A DNA stretch of 64,000 nt from Cerioporus squamosus (GCA_022592435.1 JABYQS010000016.1:248001-312000); one strand, 5' to 3'. Counted from the first letter of the stretch, positions 36,101 through 48,196 are shown. Program-made: numbers and translations. Notes: generated by a model not told the origin, from the letters alone.

Positions 36101-38291
36101 CAAGGCCCGACTCGGCTGATTCGTGAACTTACTCGCGCGCCCCGAAGACCTCCCGTGATACGGTGTGACGGCCCATGGCCGGGATACGGTCCTGGATAGT
36201 ATCATTCAGGCCTGATCAGCAGGTACTCCTAGTGCTGTCAGCTTGGATGGCTTCCGAGAGGTGCTCTCGGTATTCGCGCCGTCACTTCGGCCCCTCGGAA
36301 CCCTGGTGCCCCTCGTACGCAGCACCGACTTGATCGTACCCAGTGCCACTGGGCGATCTATCGACTGGGAAGCACTGGCAACAGCCCTGATACGGTTGAT
36401 CAAATGCGTGACTTGAAGTGACACATGGCATGTAAAACAAGACGGTACGTACCGGCATGTTTTTAGCCCATAACTTGTCTAATGGAACGACCTTCACATA
36501 GGTACGGGGTTCCCGAGAATACGGCGGAAAGCTATCCTCTCGCTACTAGCATGACCTGCAGAAATGATGGTTAGAATAGAAGACAGTTCATGCGCTCGAC
36601 CCGGAACTTAGTGCACAGCTCACACGATGGCCAGTCTGAAACAGATTGCTTCTCAATCTCTTTCATCGGGACTGTCGCGTCGATGCCAACGGTCATGGTC
36701 GTGTGCTATGCATTCGCACTTGCGTTGACGTTGCCGTCGGCGCCGATGCCGTTGGACCGCGCGTTGCATTGGAGAGGAGAGTTCAGAAGGTGGCGGAAAT
36801 TCGGAGAGTCGATTGGCAGCCGAAAAAGAATGAACCAGGAACGGTGGGGTGAGGCTTCTGGAGGAAGCTTACAGACAGGTTCCGGGCACATCGCGAGAGG
36901 ACCGCCTCAAGCTTAAGGTGCCGCGGAGCATCCTGCGTACTGACACCTGGAGGCTGAGCGACAGCGAATACTTATTCTTGTCGGAGCTCCCAACTGGCAC
37001 ATGTCCTGACCAACTACGGCCGGGGACGTTGCACTTGTTCAGAACCACTGAGGTCGATGAGCAGCTTGGAATCCAGAGAATTCGTGCGTCACAAGAGCCT
37101 AGGTAGGAGACGAGTTGTGTGCTTTGTTTGTACCTTGTGTGAGCAAGGTATCTCGTCAGGGAATGATGGATGACGTCGCATGGCAGGACTTACCACCAAA
37201 GGTTATTCGCGAACGTGCCGGCAAGGAACTCAGGGAGAAAGTCCTTGCGGCCGGTGGACCTTGAGAACTTCGGAACCAATGAGAATCCTGCCAGTGCACA
37301 TATTTCGTCCGGCTACAACGCACATCCTGTCCTGCTTATCGTACAGACCGGGTCCAAAGGGCAGCGGCCCCCATTGGATGGCCAAAGGCCTGCTTGCGGC
37401 GGCAGCAGCCTGCAGGTACCCGCCCCAGGACTGTCGTCGATCGAAAGGATCGCGCGCGTCCCATTCGCTCGCTCCGACAGCGCAGGTACCTCGCAGGACG
37501 CGTGCAGCTGCAGTGCAGTCGCCGGTCCGGTTAACCAGCCAGGCACGCCAGGGCACGCCCGACAGTCACTGAGTCAGTCGATGCCAAGTCGCACTAGGTT
37601 CGAAGCACAGTGACAGAGTGCCAGGATGTCCTCTCGGGCCTTCTCGGGCCTCGACGGTGCGGCTTGGTAGCTGAAGTACGGTACGGTGCGGCCTACGTAC
37701 TGCTTCGGCAGGAGAAAGCAATCTCAGAGTGTACCAGAGTTCCGGTACGCGCCAAGCCCTAGCACGAAGAAGTCAGCAACGGACGCGAAGCGCAGATAGT
37801 TACCAGGGACACTGCGTTCGGTGAAGTCGGAATCGGACCTCTTCGAATGCCGTTAGACTGGCCATGCGGAGGACATGGGGTCGCGAAACTTGCGCAGTGG
37901 TCGGCCGAAGAAGGCAAGTTGCGACATCGCCGATGACGAGAAGTTCGGAAGAACGAGCGGAGGGCTGCCGACGGTGAGAACCAAGCGTCGACCAAAGATC
38001 ACGATTCACGCTGCGCACACACATCGCAAGTTGCTTCGCGAATGCCCGATCAATTTAGTGTAACTTCAGCAATGATAGAATATATATCTTGGAACGAAGC
38101 AAGTAAGATGAAATAGCTGAAGCTACAGTGCGACCACGTATCGACACCTAACACTATATTGTCCGTCAGCGTTGTCCGAAGTAAGCGGGTATTGTATGTA
38201 CGTGTCTACCCGGAAGACAACACTATACGAGAATACCAAACTGTCCATCAGCAGTTCGACAAGAGTCCGACACATGCGCTAAATGTCCCTT
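33195..38291. other. 5-kb gene-poor block
   Basis: No gene could be supported in about 5 kb. All frames are short (under 190 codons) and alternate between strands; none showed a conserved motif or a convincing splice chain. A TATATATA element near 33257-33264 probably belongs to the amidase gene. The block may contain decayed genes or transposon debris; I could not identify either. Confidence 0.4.
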
Positions 38292-38640
38292 TTAGTAATA
38301 TGAACCAGAGTTGGAGCCACTCGAGGAGCTGCTGCTGGAGCTGCTCGACGAGCTGGAGGAGGAGCCGCTACCGGATGACGATGAGGAGCTGGAGGAGGAG
38401 GAGCTAGACGAAGACGAGCCCTTGTCGCAAGACGAGCCGGAGCAGCCGGAGTTGGACGACTTAGAAGAGTCGCAGCTCGAGCCGGAGCAGCCATTGTAGG
38501 AGCCGCTGCTCGACGAGCTGGAGCTGCTGGACGAGGACGAGGAGCTGGAAGAGCCCGAGCTCGACGAGCTGCTGGACTTGCTACCGCTACCGCAGTCGCC
38601 GCTGCTGCAACCAGAGCTGGAGGAGGACTTGCAGCTGTCA
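38292..38640 (-). repeat. Poly-serine coding tract
   Basis: The end of the surface-protein gene consists of AGC/TCC/TCG serine codons with interspersed Gly, Asp and Cys-pair units. The nucleotide repeat (GAGCTGCTG-like on the + strand) is low complexity and slippage-prone. Confidence 0.75.
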
Positions 38641-40393
38641 CCGTAGCAACCGGACGACGCAGTGACCGAGGTCGCAGCGGCGGTCGCAGTGGACGTGTAG
38701 GTGTACGAGGCGGTGTTACCCGGGGTCAGGTAGTAGCTCGTCTTGCACTAGACATCGTAGGAACGTCAGTGAGAGTTCAAAACAACCTGATGTTCGGTAC
38801 TCACGCCCTGGAGACACGACACGAGCATGGAGTCAGTGACGGTGGCAGTCGCGGTGGTGGTCTCTGTGGCAGTCGCAGTCATCGAGACGGTGTCGGTCTC
38901 AGTCGCGGTGGCAGTGGACGTCGACAGGTAGGTGAGGGTCGCCGTGGACGTGCGGTCCTCAGTCATCGTCTGGATGATGGTCTGCTCAACGGTCTTGGTC
39001 TGAATGCAAGCAGTCAGCACGCTTTGTAAGAAATTTCTGCAGAAGTTCACTCACGTTGTCGATCACCTGGGTGCTGACAGACGTCTGGACGTAGGTAGTG
39101 GGCTGGACGACGGTGCTGAGCTTGGTGACAGTCATCGTCTCCTCGTCCGTGACGGTCTGGGTGGCCGTCTGCGTCTGAACCTGGGTCTGCGTCGCGGTCG
39201 AGACAAGGGTCATCTTGTCCGTGACGGTGGCGGTTTGCGTCATCTCGACGGTCTTGGTCTGCGTGCCCTCAAATCAGTCAGATTGTCAAGCAGAACAGGA
39301 CAGATCACATACGTTGTCGATGACCTGAGTGCTGACCCAAGTCTTGACGTACGTCGTGGGCACAACCATCGTGCTGACCTGCGTCTGGGTGACCGTCATG
39401 AGGTCGGTCTCCGTAACGCTCTGCGTCTTAGTCGCCGTCACACTCTGCGTGTCAGTCAACGTCTTGGTGTACAAGTTGACCTGGGTGCTGGTTTCCGTGG
39501 CGGTGAGGGTGTGGTCGATGGTCTTGGTGTTGTCGATGATCTCAGTCGAGACCCAGACGCGAGTGGTGGGGACGAGCTTGGTCGACGTCGCAGTCTCAAC
39601 CTTCGTCTGGGTCTTCGTCACAGACTCAACGTCGGTCATCGTCTGAACCTTGGTGACCGTCATCGTGTCGTGGACCGTTGTCGCGACAGTCATGGTCTAC
39701 AAAAGAGCGCGTCAGAATGCGTCCCATACGCGTTCAGAGACTGAAGACACTCACGTCCGTCATCGTCTTGGTGACTGTCATGGTGTCCGTCATCGTGACC
39801 GTCTTGGTATCAGTCATGGTGTCGGTCATGGTGACAGTCTTGGTAGACCCGCTATCGCACCCTCCTCCGTAGCCGTACCCACCACCATACCCGCTTCCTC
39901 CGCTGTGCGAGCATGAGGCTCGACCGCAAACACGCAAGAACAAGGCTGTACTCACTGGTTGATGATGATCGTCTCGTAGCATCCCTGAGTTTGGTACTGA
40001 TTGGCGCGCACAGCAAGTCAGCAATCAGCCGCGCTCGAAAATGAACGCGAGACTCACCCAGCTCATCGGGTTGCAGCTGCCATCAGAGCCCTTCGAGTAA
40101 CCGTACCCACAGTTCATGCTCTTGTAACCCCCGGACATGAACGACGAGTAGGGCATGTCCGAGTAGCCGCCATCGGTAGCAGGGGGCTGGGTGTAGGTGG
40201 AGGCAGCAGCGCTGGAGGACGCGCTTGCCGTAGCCCCACCGTACGCGGCAGAGGAGCTCGACGCGGCGACGTGGTTGTCGCCTGCGGAGGCAGTTGCGTA
40301 GATCTGGCTGGAGGGGACCATTGTGACGGGGCCGGCGACGATCTGGGCGGCGGCGGCACCCGCGAGGGTAAGAGCAGCAAGGACGGAGTTCAT
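38292..40393 (-). CDS. Secreted Thr-repeat/poly-Ser cell-surface protein
   Basis: The exons are 40393-40058, 39996-39956, 39902-39755, 39696-39313, 39267-39055, 38999-38805 and 38747-38292, giving 590 residues in consistent phase. A signal peptide opens it. An Ala/Ser/Tyr/Gly-rich region with a few cysteines follows, then a Gly/Tyr stretch. About 310 residues of Thr/Val repeats come next (TKTVTMTDTMT; VSTQVIDN at exon ends). The C-terminal 150 residues are mostly Ser with Cys pairs such as GCSGSSCD. This composition suggests a heavily O-mannosylated wall or extracellular protein, perhaps an adhesin or structural component. There is no transmembrane tail, and no clear GPI signal is visible. 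No known enzyme domain is seen. The exon map is well supported; the function is inference. Confidence 0.8.
38805..39696 (-). repeat. Duplicated Thr/Val-rich exons
   Basis: Three consecutive exons (39696-39313, 39267-39055, 38999-38805) all begin and end in phase 0. The first two end with the same STQVIDN block after a (P)TTYV segment, and the next exon begins with or soon reaches TKTVE. Inside the first exon an unsplit copy of the junction (IIDNTKTIDHT) occurs. Confidence 0.7.
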
Positions 40394-40996
40394 GTCGGGC
40401 AATTAAGACAGCTGATAGTCGTGACGGGGTCGGAGTGATACGTGAGTTGCAAAAGAGTGGTAGCGGTCTACGCTGTCGGGACTGTCTAGCAGTAAGCTGG
40501 CGAAAAAGTGCGGAAAGCTTGCGTGTAAAACGCGAGCGCTCTGTGGGTGCATGCGTGAGTGCGATGGTGTATGCTGGTAGTGCATGGTGCTCACCGCTAA
40601 AGAAGAAAAGGAGGGAGGAGGAGAAAGGCCGGAGACGAAGGCGGAGGAAGGGGGATGAGAGACGGCGGGGGGCTGCCGGGCTCTATATGAGGGCAGTGAC
40701 AGGCGAGCACATCTGTTGTGACACGACCGAACAGATGATCAGTGATCGTGTCTCCCTAGAGACATTCTGCCACCGGGCGGTTCCCGGGCCCCATTGGCTC
40801 GCTTCCCGCGCGTGTCCCATTGGCCCGGGCTACTCATCATCTCGCCCCCTGATGCAGGCCAACCAGCCAGCGACAGCGGCGACATGCACAGCGCACCGCA
40901 CACTGCAATCCAAGATATGCCATTGTAAATGCGCTAAATAATGCATCCCGACAACGCACCCCGCCCAATCCCAGCCCGCGGGTCCGGTCCCCGGCT
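40394..40996. other. Promoter region of the surface-protein gene / 3' flank of the carrier gene
   Basis: This 600-bp spacer lies between two minus-strand genes. A TATAGAG-like element on the minus strand near 40684-40690 might serve the surface-protein gene, with a long leader. No gene is seen. Confidence 0.4.
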
Positions 40997-43900
40997 CTAC
41001 CCAGAGCGACGCCCGAAATCCCCGTGCACGTCCAGCAGAATCCGCAACGCGTTCCGCGCCCGTACCTGCGCCATGTCTTCTGGTTGCGAGGTGAGGCTCG
41101 TCGCCACTTCCTTCCCTGCGCTGGCGTATGGGAACTTCCCACACAGGGCCAATCAGTATCCTCACCGCCTTATCAAGCACGCTAACCCGACTTACTGGCA
41201 TGTACTGCGACCAATCCCCGTTCCACCGTCAATCAGTCCTTTCTCATTCACCCAGCCGCCGGCACTTACCTTGTGCAGGTACTCGTACGCGACGAGCGTA
41301 AAGCCGAACTGCGGACTGCTGCGAATAATCCGCGCGGGCCCGCCCTTGAAGAACGCCTTGAAGCCCTCCTCGCGATCTGATGAGCGCATCGCAATCCACA
41401 CGTCAATCACTCCTCCCGCTCTGACACGGCGAGGCCAACTCACATATCTTCACAAACGCATCAACCAGGCCCTTATAGTGTGTCTGACCTGTGCGGGCCT
41501 CAACCTGCAGCCGTGTCTTCACAACATCTGAATTCGTCGGTCCATCAGCCAGTCAGCTTGGCGCGCTAGATGAAAGGTCCAGACTCACCGGCGGGAGTCG
41601 TGAAATACGCGGCTGGCATACCACTGCGTCGGTATTCAAACAAGTCGTCAGCATCCATCAATTCAGGCATGCACCCATCATGGTGGCGATGGGATCCGAT
41701 CTGAAACGACGTACGCAACAGCGGCGGACGTCAACGTCTCGAAGAACGACAGCTGCTTGCCATTGTATCCCTCGTTGAAGATATCCTTCTTGAGGTGAGC
41801 GTATGCCGGGAAGTATATCGCCGAGAACGGAATATCGCGCAGCAAGCATGCGCTCGCGCCCTTGTAGAGTCCAAGGAGTCCGAGCGAGCGAATGATGTGA
41901 CCAGCGCCTTTAGGCACAGCACCCTCGAGCTTGGCCGCCTCGCCCTGGATTTGGAGTCGGATTTTCCTGGAGGCCGAGTCAGCTTATGCGGGCCCGAGCC
42001 ACGACTCGTACTGATGACCACGCACACAATCTCGAGCGGGTTCGTGAAGATCTGCGAAGTGGGTCAATGAAGCGGTGCTCGACGCAGCGGCCTCGAGGAA
42101 GACTGCGAAGACCTACCACTTGACAACCGCCCGCTGATCCACCGGCAACGAGCTCCCATCCCAGGGAGATTCTCCCAGTCTCCGGGTCCATTGCACGCGA
42201 ACGGATGAAATCATTCACGGTGAGCTTGATGGCCTTCTCAGGCGCTACGCCCTGTTGAAACGGAAATAGCGTGAGCACACGCTCACGGAGATGAAGTAAC
42301 TGACCGCACTATGAGCTGAGGGCCAAGCCCACGGTAGAAGCCAAGGAAGCCTTCGTTCCTGAACACCTTCCGTACACAGTCCAGGCTGTTCTTGTACAAC
42401 AGTTGTCCGACGACCGTGCTGCGCTGGTTTTGCATCCTACAAGCTCGTGTCAGATGTGGTTCCCCCTATCGATGACTGACAGGAAACGCACCGTGTCTGG
42501 GAATGTCATCAGTTTCCCTGTCAGCGGTGCCCGATGGATGTCCCGCGAGAAGCAAACTTACCTTGACTGTTGGACAAGTCAGCCAATGGTTAGCGACTAG
42601 AATGATACAAAAACGCACCGAGATCAATAGGGTACACGATCGTTGCACCAAAACCGCCCGCAAGACCTGTGTACACCATGCATGTGAGCGATCAATCACA
42701 GCACCCGTACGGAGTTTCCAACCTCCGAGACCGAAGTTATATGCGGAGTGGGCGAATTCCTGGAGGAACGACGAGAACGAGGGCGTGGCCTTGCTTTCCA
42801 CTGTCTCCGAAGGCGCCTTCCACCGGGGATCCAAGAGCTGGGCGAAGTCGAGCAGGGACAAACGCTGCAGGCCGTTGCCGCGGCCCGCGAAGTGGAAGAT
42901 AATGGAGGCCTCCATGGGGGTAAACAGCGAGTAGCGGGTGCTGGAGACGCAGTGGTCAAGGAACTCGGACTGGCCAATGCGACCGTCCTTGGATTTTGCG
43001 GTAGCTTCGCGGATGATGCTGCACGAGTACATGTGAGTACGACCCGCCGCGTCAGTTTCATCGAATACGTACCGCTCTACCATATCCATCTCTGCGCGCA
43101 CGGTCAGCACTGCTCAATACTACAGAACGGTCCAGGTACTCACCTCTGATGACGTTGTAGAAGGCATTGACCTCCGAGTAGGATATACGGCCTCCGGGGC
43201 TCAGAGTAGTCAGGGTCGGGAGTCTCTCTATGACGGCATCGGACAGTTTATGGCCAGCAATGTCCTAGAATGCAAGACACGGCTGCATATAGCGCATATA
43301 GCGACGGCATGTAGTGAGAGAACAACGCACTAGGATGATCTTCTTGAACTGCTCGGGACGGATGTACCCATCCTGATCCTTGTCTAGGTATTTGAATGCC
43401 TGGCGGAGTCGCTCGCCCTGCAACCCCTTCATCAACTGCGTGAACTCGCCGTCTGGAGACGCAACAACCGTGAGTGGAGAAACGCATCGCCAACAACTGC
43501 GACAACGTACACCCAAGAACGTGTGCGCCGTTCTTCTTGCCGAGGTACAACTTGACCCAGTCACTACATTGCATCCGTGCGCACTCAGCATCCTACCCTC
43601 ATCTCAACCCAGCAACACCACGACGAAACGGTTACTCACCAGTCAAAATCAAACGGGATGGCGTCAGGGCCGATGTTCGCGTTGAACACATTCTTGAACT
43701 CGTCGTAGGAGATCGTGCCAGACTCGTCTCTGCAACAACAAACACACCAAGGGCACCCCAGGGTGCGTATGGTTGGCTCGCATGACATTGCTCGCGCGCA
43801 AAAATGTAGATGGATTCGGCGTACACGTCAAAGTATTGGAACGCTATCCAGTAGTCTGCATCCGGCCGCTTCAGGATCGTCTCAAACACCACGAAGTCAT

Positions 43901-44290
43901 CCCAGGAGAGCAATCCGCGCTTGTTCGCGTCCGCGACGCGGAAGAGCGTCGCGAACTGCGCGCGACCAATCTTGCTGAGGTCGCCCTTGGGCGCAATGGC
44001 GTTCACGAACTGTTCACTGTTCAGGAACCTAGGGGAGTAGAAAGACACGCGGCGGGATCAATATAGCGGTCTATATAGACCAAGTGTGTGGGAGATGGTA
44101 CGCACTTCTGGTCTCCAACGACAGTCTGGGCATTCGCGTCGAAAGTCCTCCTCCACCGCTTCAGCTCACTCTCGGGTACGGAAATGGCACTCTTGACGGT
44201 GTTGATGGTGGAAATCGCGCGAGAGGTTGGGGTAGCGTCGGCATCGCAGTGGACGGTTCCGAAGATACGGGGCAAGTTCAGCGGAAACAT
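40997..44290 (-). CDS. AGC1: Mitochondrial aspartate/glutamate carrier, EF-hand type (Aralar/citrin family)
   Basis: Exchanges aspartate for glutamate across the inner mitochondrial membrane, as part of the malate-aspartate shuttle. Nineteen exons in agreeing phase give 683 residues (44290-44106, 44028-43825, 43729-43640, 43563-43511, 43452-43331, 43264-43144, 43091-43073, 43018-42723, 42666-42619, 42562-42566, 42492-42496, 42436-42310, 42251-42117, 42051-42026, 41966-41715, 41623-41589, 41527-41444, 41376-41270, 41134-40997). The N-terminal half carries EF-hand-like units ([19 protein letters not shown]). The C-terminal half has the three carrier signatures: PIDLVKTR, PLEIVKIR and PADVVKTR. 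Exons 10 and 11 are only 5 nt each. Length matches human citrin and aralar. Intact; very secure family call. Whether EF-hands bind Ca2+ was not tested. Confidence 0.93.
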
Positions 44291-44600
44291 GGCGGAGAGG
44301 TCTCAGGACAGTGCCGGGCCGGAGAAGACGAGTATTAGGACGGGTAGCCGGGTATAGCCGCTCTAGAGGAAGGAGAAGAGACGAGAGCTCTATAAGGAGA
44401 GACAGTAGAGTACTCTATGAGCGAGAGCAGAGGCCGACGCGGAGGCGGGGTAGTTGATGAGTTGGCGGGTGCGCGTCTCTTCGTGCTTTTCCGGGGCAGA
44501 ACATTTGCTGACTAAGCGCCGCGTCACATCAGGCGCGCTGCAAACCCAATCTCCGCATGCAACGTCTGCATGGTCACTCGTCCGAAATCACTGCACATTC
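44291..44600. promoter_or_regulatory. Promoter of the carrier gene
   Basis: This 310-bp spacer lies between TRM5 and the carrier gene. The minus strand has TATAGAGC at about 44394-44387, roughly 100 nt before the carrier ATG, in a CT-rich context. Confidence 0.45.
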
Positions 44601-46454
44601 TCACGACGCGTATGCAACAGCGTATGGCAGCCTGAAGCTTACACAGTACATCTCCTTCTGGGGTGCCACGGACCGAACCCAGTGGTAGACGGTGTCCGCC
44701 CCAAGCGGGTGCCCGATTTTCTCCTCACCCGCTATATCGTCCAAGCCAGGTCAGCGACAACGGCAAGCATGTGTTTGACCCTATAACTCACCTGGCGTAT
44801 GTCCGCCTCTGCCTTCGCCGGTTCCAGCTCCCGGGTGAAGCAGTGGGTGTGAACCATCGGCATCGTCGCCTCCGTGTAAAGACCGCTCAAATCCCGTTCG
44901 CCCGCATTCGCAGGAGATAGCACGCCGCGGAATGCGTCTAGAAACAAGATGGCGGTATCTGGCAGGTTCATAACGAAGTGACTGATCCGATTCCTCCGTG
45001 GGCCAACAGGAGGAGCCGGTCGTTCGCCTGCGCGGATCTCTTTCAACTCCGTCCTCCGTGGCTTGCGCTGCGGGACCGGAGCGAGAGGGTCGTCCCATGC
45101 TCGGTTGAAGGCTTTTCGGATAAACTCTCGGCCATCTTCGCAGAATGGCCGCACAAGCTGCCCCACCTGTGCAACGAGGTTTGAGTTTTTAGCGAGGTCA
45201 CAGAAGTTGCAGCTCTCCTACAAACCTTGTTGTCCGAGATGTTGATAGTGAGATACTTGTAACTGGACGGATTGAGATCGTTCGCGAGCACTCCGCAACC
45301 TTTCTTTGCCGCAGGAATCGCAAAAGGCCCGACGCCGGCGAAAACGTCCGCTACAACGTCTTCCGACTTGAACTGGTCGATCAGCCGTTCGTGTTCGTGA
45401 TGAAGCCGCGAATTCCAGTAGACTTCGCGGAAGTCAAAGGTGAACTTGCAGTCGTTCTCGGACTGTGTTCGTCAGTGGGGATGGTAGCAATGGACCTGCC
45501 AACTGGGCGCACCTGTGTCACAACGAAGTCAGGCTCTCCCGCCAGCAGCTCCATCTTGAACACGCGGAACTGATCGACTATATTGTCGAGCTTGTTCACT
45601 ACAGTCCTGACGGATGGGTTTTTCTGGAATGTAGGTTAGCCGCCATGCAACTGACGACGATGAATGCACGTACATCCAATACCACCTGACCGATTATATG
45701 CTTGTACTGCAGATACTCCGGCCGGAGGTTCATATGCGCTAACTAACACTCAGCGAGAATCCACCAAGTTCTGCAAACGAGACATACCTATATGTCCTAC
45801 GACAGCAAAGCCCGACGGGGCGCCCTCCTCGAGATCCTCTGGTAGGATGGCATGGATAACATCGTCTAGGACTCATGGTGAGGCCCTGGCTCTCGGAAAG
45901 CATTTTTTCTGCCCACCTGTGCTCCAGTAGTCGTAGTCAAAGACAAGCTCATGTGGGACCAACTCGGCAGACTGCGACCGTAGGAATTGTACGGCATCCT
46001 CGGTCAATTCGGCTAGCTTGCACACCGTTCAGTCGGACATTCACACCGATAAAATGAGGATAAGATGCACCTTGATCGGAATACTTCAGAAGGACCAACT
46101 TGTCCTGGTTCGGGCCCCTCGCGACGCTCTTGACCTTCGTTACATCAATGAGGGACCTGCCCATAGCAGACGTCACATACCCGCGCCGTAACACGCGCAC
46201 AGTGCAATACAGACGCACCTTTTCAACGCGGGAGCTTTCAGTAATACGCCGGCTTTCTCGGGAGCAACCTTCGCAGCCAGCACGGTAACAACCTTACGAA
46301 AGGCATCCTTGTCAAGAGCACCGTTCTTGACGCCAAATCCGGACCCCTTCGGAAGCACGAGCTGCTTGCTGATGCCGTCGGGCATCCTGTTCACGGAGGA
46401 CGTAGCAGTCGCAATGAATCGTCGAGTTTGGATGTGAGCGGCCCGGAGAAGCAT
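44601..46454 (-). CDS. TRM5: tRNA (guanine-37-N1)-methyltransferase Trm5
   Basis: Methylates G37 next to the anticodon using S-adenosylmethionine, which prevents frameshifting during translation. The exons are 46454-46219, 46156-46071, 46012-45917, 45865-45788, 45738-45674, 45623-45513, 45462-45226, 45166-44792 and 44731-44601; an intact product would have 471 residues. Conserved blocks are [59 protein letters not shown] (SAM site), [20 protein letters not shown] and the C-terminal MYCVSFRLP. The N-terminus is Arg/Ala/Thr-rich and looks mitochondrial; a second ATG at 46385 would drop it. The start of the last exon seems to lack one G (expected RVEEKIG), unless an unusual GAG acceptor is used. 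Confidence 0.9.
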
Positions 46455-47017
46455 AGACCGAGCTGCACAGCGAGTGTGCGAAAGGATGTCGGCGATGGGG
46501 TAACCGTCGCCCGAGGTCGGTGAGTTGTCGATGGTGATGGTCAAGGTTGTTAGCCGCCGAAGATGGGCAAAGTCGATCACTTCTCAATCAGGCACCAGGG
46601 AAACTTCTCCTCGGCACTTGCCGTGCCTCCTTTCGCGCTGGTTCAGTTATCATTGACGCTGACTCGGACTGTCTGACCTATTGCGACAATTCTGCCACAC
46701 CCAGCGGTTCAATATCTAGCTGCCATAGCCTGCAGTGAGGTCGACTGACTTGCTTAGCATGATGCGGCACGCGGTTCCGAGAGCATCAGTAGTACTCCGT
46801 GACCTGACCCATGATGTCATGCTCGTTCAACTACGCCGACGTCATCGTATAACCCTCGGCGTTGAAAGCAGCCTGCGTCATGTCTCCAACGAGCGATATT
46901 ATTAGCCAGCAACCAAATGATATAACAGAGATTCGCTGTGTCCACGAAACACTCTACACGATTACTTGACACAACCATCCATCCAGTGCAACTACTATCC
47001 ACCACACACATATCATC
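46455..47017. promoter_or_regulatory. Divergent promoter, TRM5 (-) / small hydrophilic protein (+)
   Basis: This 563-bp spacer separates two divergent start codons. A TATAACA element at 46921-46927 lies 97 nt before the right-hand ATG. No gene is seen. Confidence 0.45.
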
Positions 47018-47544
47018 ATGTCTGGCGCTCAATCACCCGTCTCGCCTGCCCCTCAGCAGAACAACCCCGAGTCCAACGATGGCTACCCAGAACAGAAGCA
47101 TGCTGGCGCGGTTGGCTATGGTCCCGAGTACGGGAAGGGCGCGGTACGTCAGCACTGCTGCGTTTGTTTGATGGACATACTGACGCGTGAGGATAGGGCA
47201 CCGGTGACAAGATCACTGGTATGAAGGAAGAGGTGAAGGGCAAGCTCTTCCACAAGCCAGACCTTGTACAGCATGGGCAGGAGATGCGCACCGGCGCGCT
47301 CAAGAAGAGGCAGATGGAGGAGGATGTAAGTCACGCCCGACTCATCAGTGTTTCTAGACGTGATGCTCATCATACAATCTTATTCTAGAGCAATCCCTTC
47401 CAGAGTGCAAAGGAACAATCAGGCGACCAGCAGAAGAAGGCAGACGCGCATCAGGAGGTTCAAGCAGCTACCACCGCACCGGAGGGCACACAGAATGCAG
47501 AACGTCAGGCTCAAGGTCAGAACGACGTTAAGCACATCGGGTGA
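47018..47544 (+). CDS. Small hydrophilic protein of unknown function
   Basis: Three exons, 47018-47143, 47197-47325 and 47389-47544, all phase 0, give 136 residues. The protein is highly charged and Gln/Glu/Lys-rich with no signal peptide or membrane segment. The middle exon carries the best-looking conserved part, GDKITGMKEEVKGKLFHKPD followed by GALKKRQMEED. This resembles small stress-related hydrophilic proteins seen in many Agaricomycetes, and superficially CsbD-like repeats, but I cannot name a family. Clean splice sites, phase-0 exons and a TATA box support a real gene. Confidence 0.7.
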
Positions 47545-48196
47545 AGCAGACCAGGGATCGTGGAGTTACGAGACACTACTGTACCATACATGTACGGCAT
47601 ATTGTATCATACCCAGTACCCAGTGAGCATGTAGAATCTTGAGCTGTTGCAAGCAAGGTTCGAGTCGATGTTTTGGTCTGACGAGCCCAATCTCAGCGTG
47701 AGACACATAGCGGGATATGGCATATGCTCGAGATAGGTCCAATGCGCATCAGTATTCGCTAGTACCACCACCTCCTCAATCTACCCAACGCTCCTCGATC
47801 TCCTCGTCCCGTTCAGCAACTTGGGTCACGTCTGCTGGAACCGCAGCTGTGATCATCACTCAGAACTGGTCGCCACGCCAAGCCTTCAATCTGTCGATCC
47901 CCGCGATCTTTGCATACAGACAACGCCTGCGGTCTGACCCTCTCATTCTCGTTGCGTTCACAGATCTGTATCGCGATCCTACACTCGCTGCAGTACAGCC
48001 CTCGCAGACAGTTCCTCCCCGGTGACACGCAGATCAGTCAATCTCACGAGAAGCCCGTCCAGACGCACACCGCGAATTGGCAGGATCGCATGCCTTTCGT
48101 ACCAACTCACCACATACGTTAGGTAGCTAAATCAGCCCCCCTGGCCGTCAGCATCCGTCTTCCCAGGAGTTCGCACTGCGATCGCCCACGTTCCCG
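47545..48196. other. Spacer between the small protein gene and the TatD-type gene
   Basis: No gene is supported in 650 bp. The frame at 47717-48025 lacks any recognisable feature. Confidence 0.4.

Noticed and set aside
38292..38640. Trinucleotide-like tandem repeat as a satellite
   Set aside because: It is the poly-Ser coding end of the surface-protein gene, in frame with its upstream exons.
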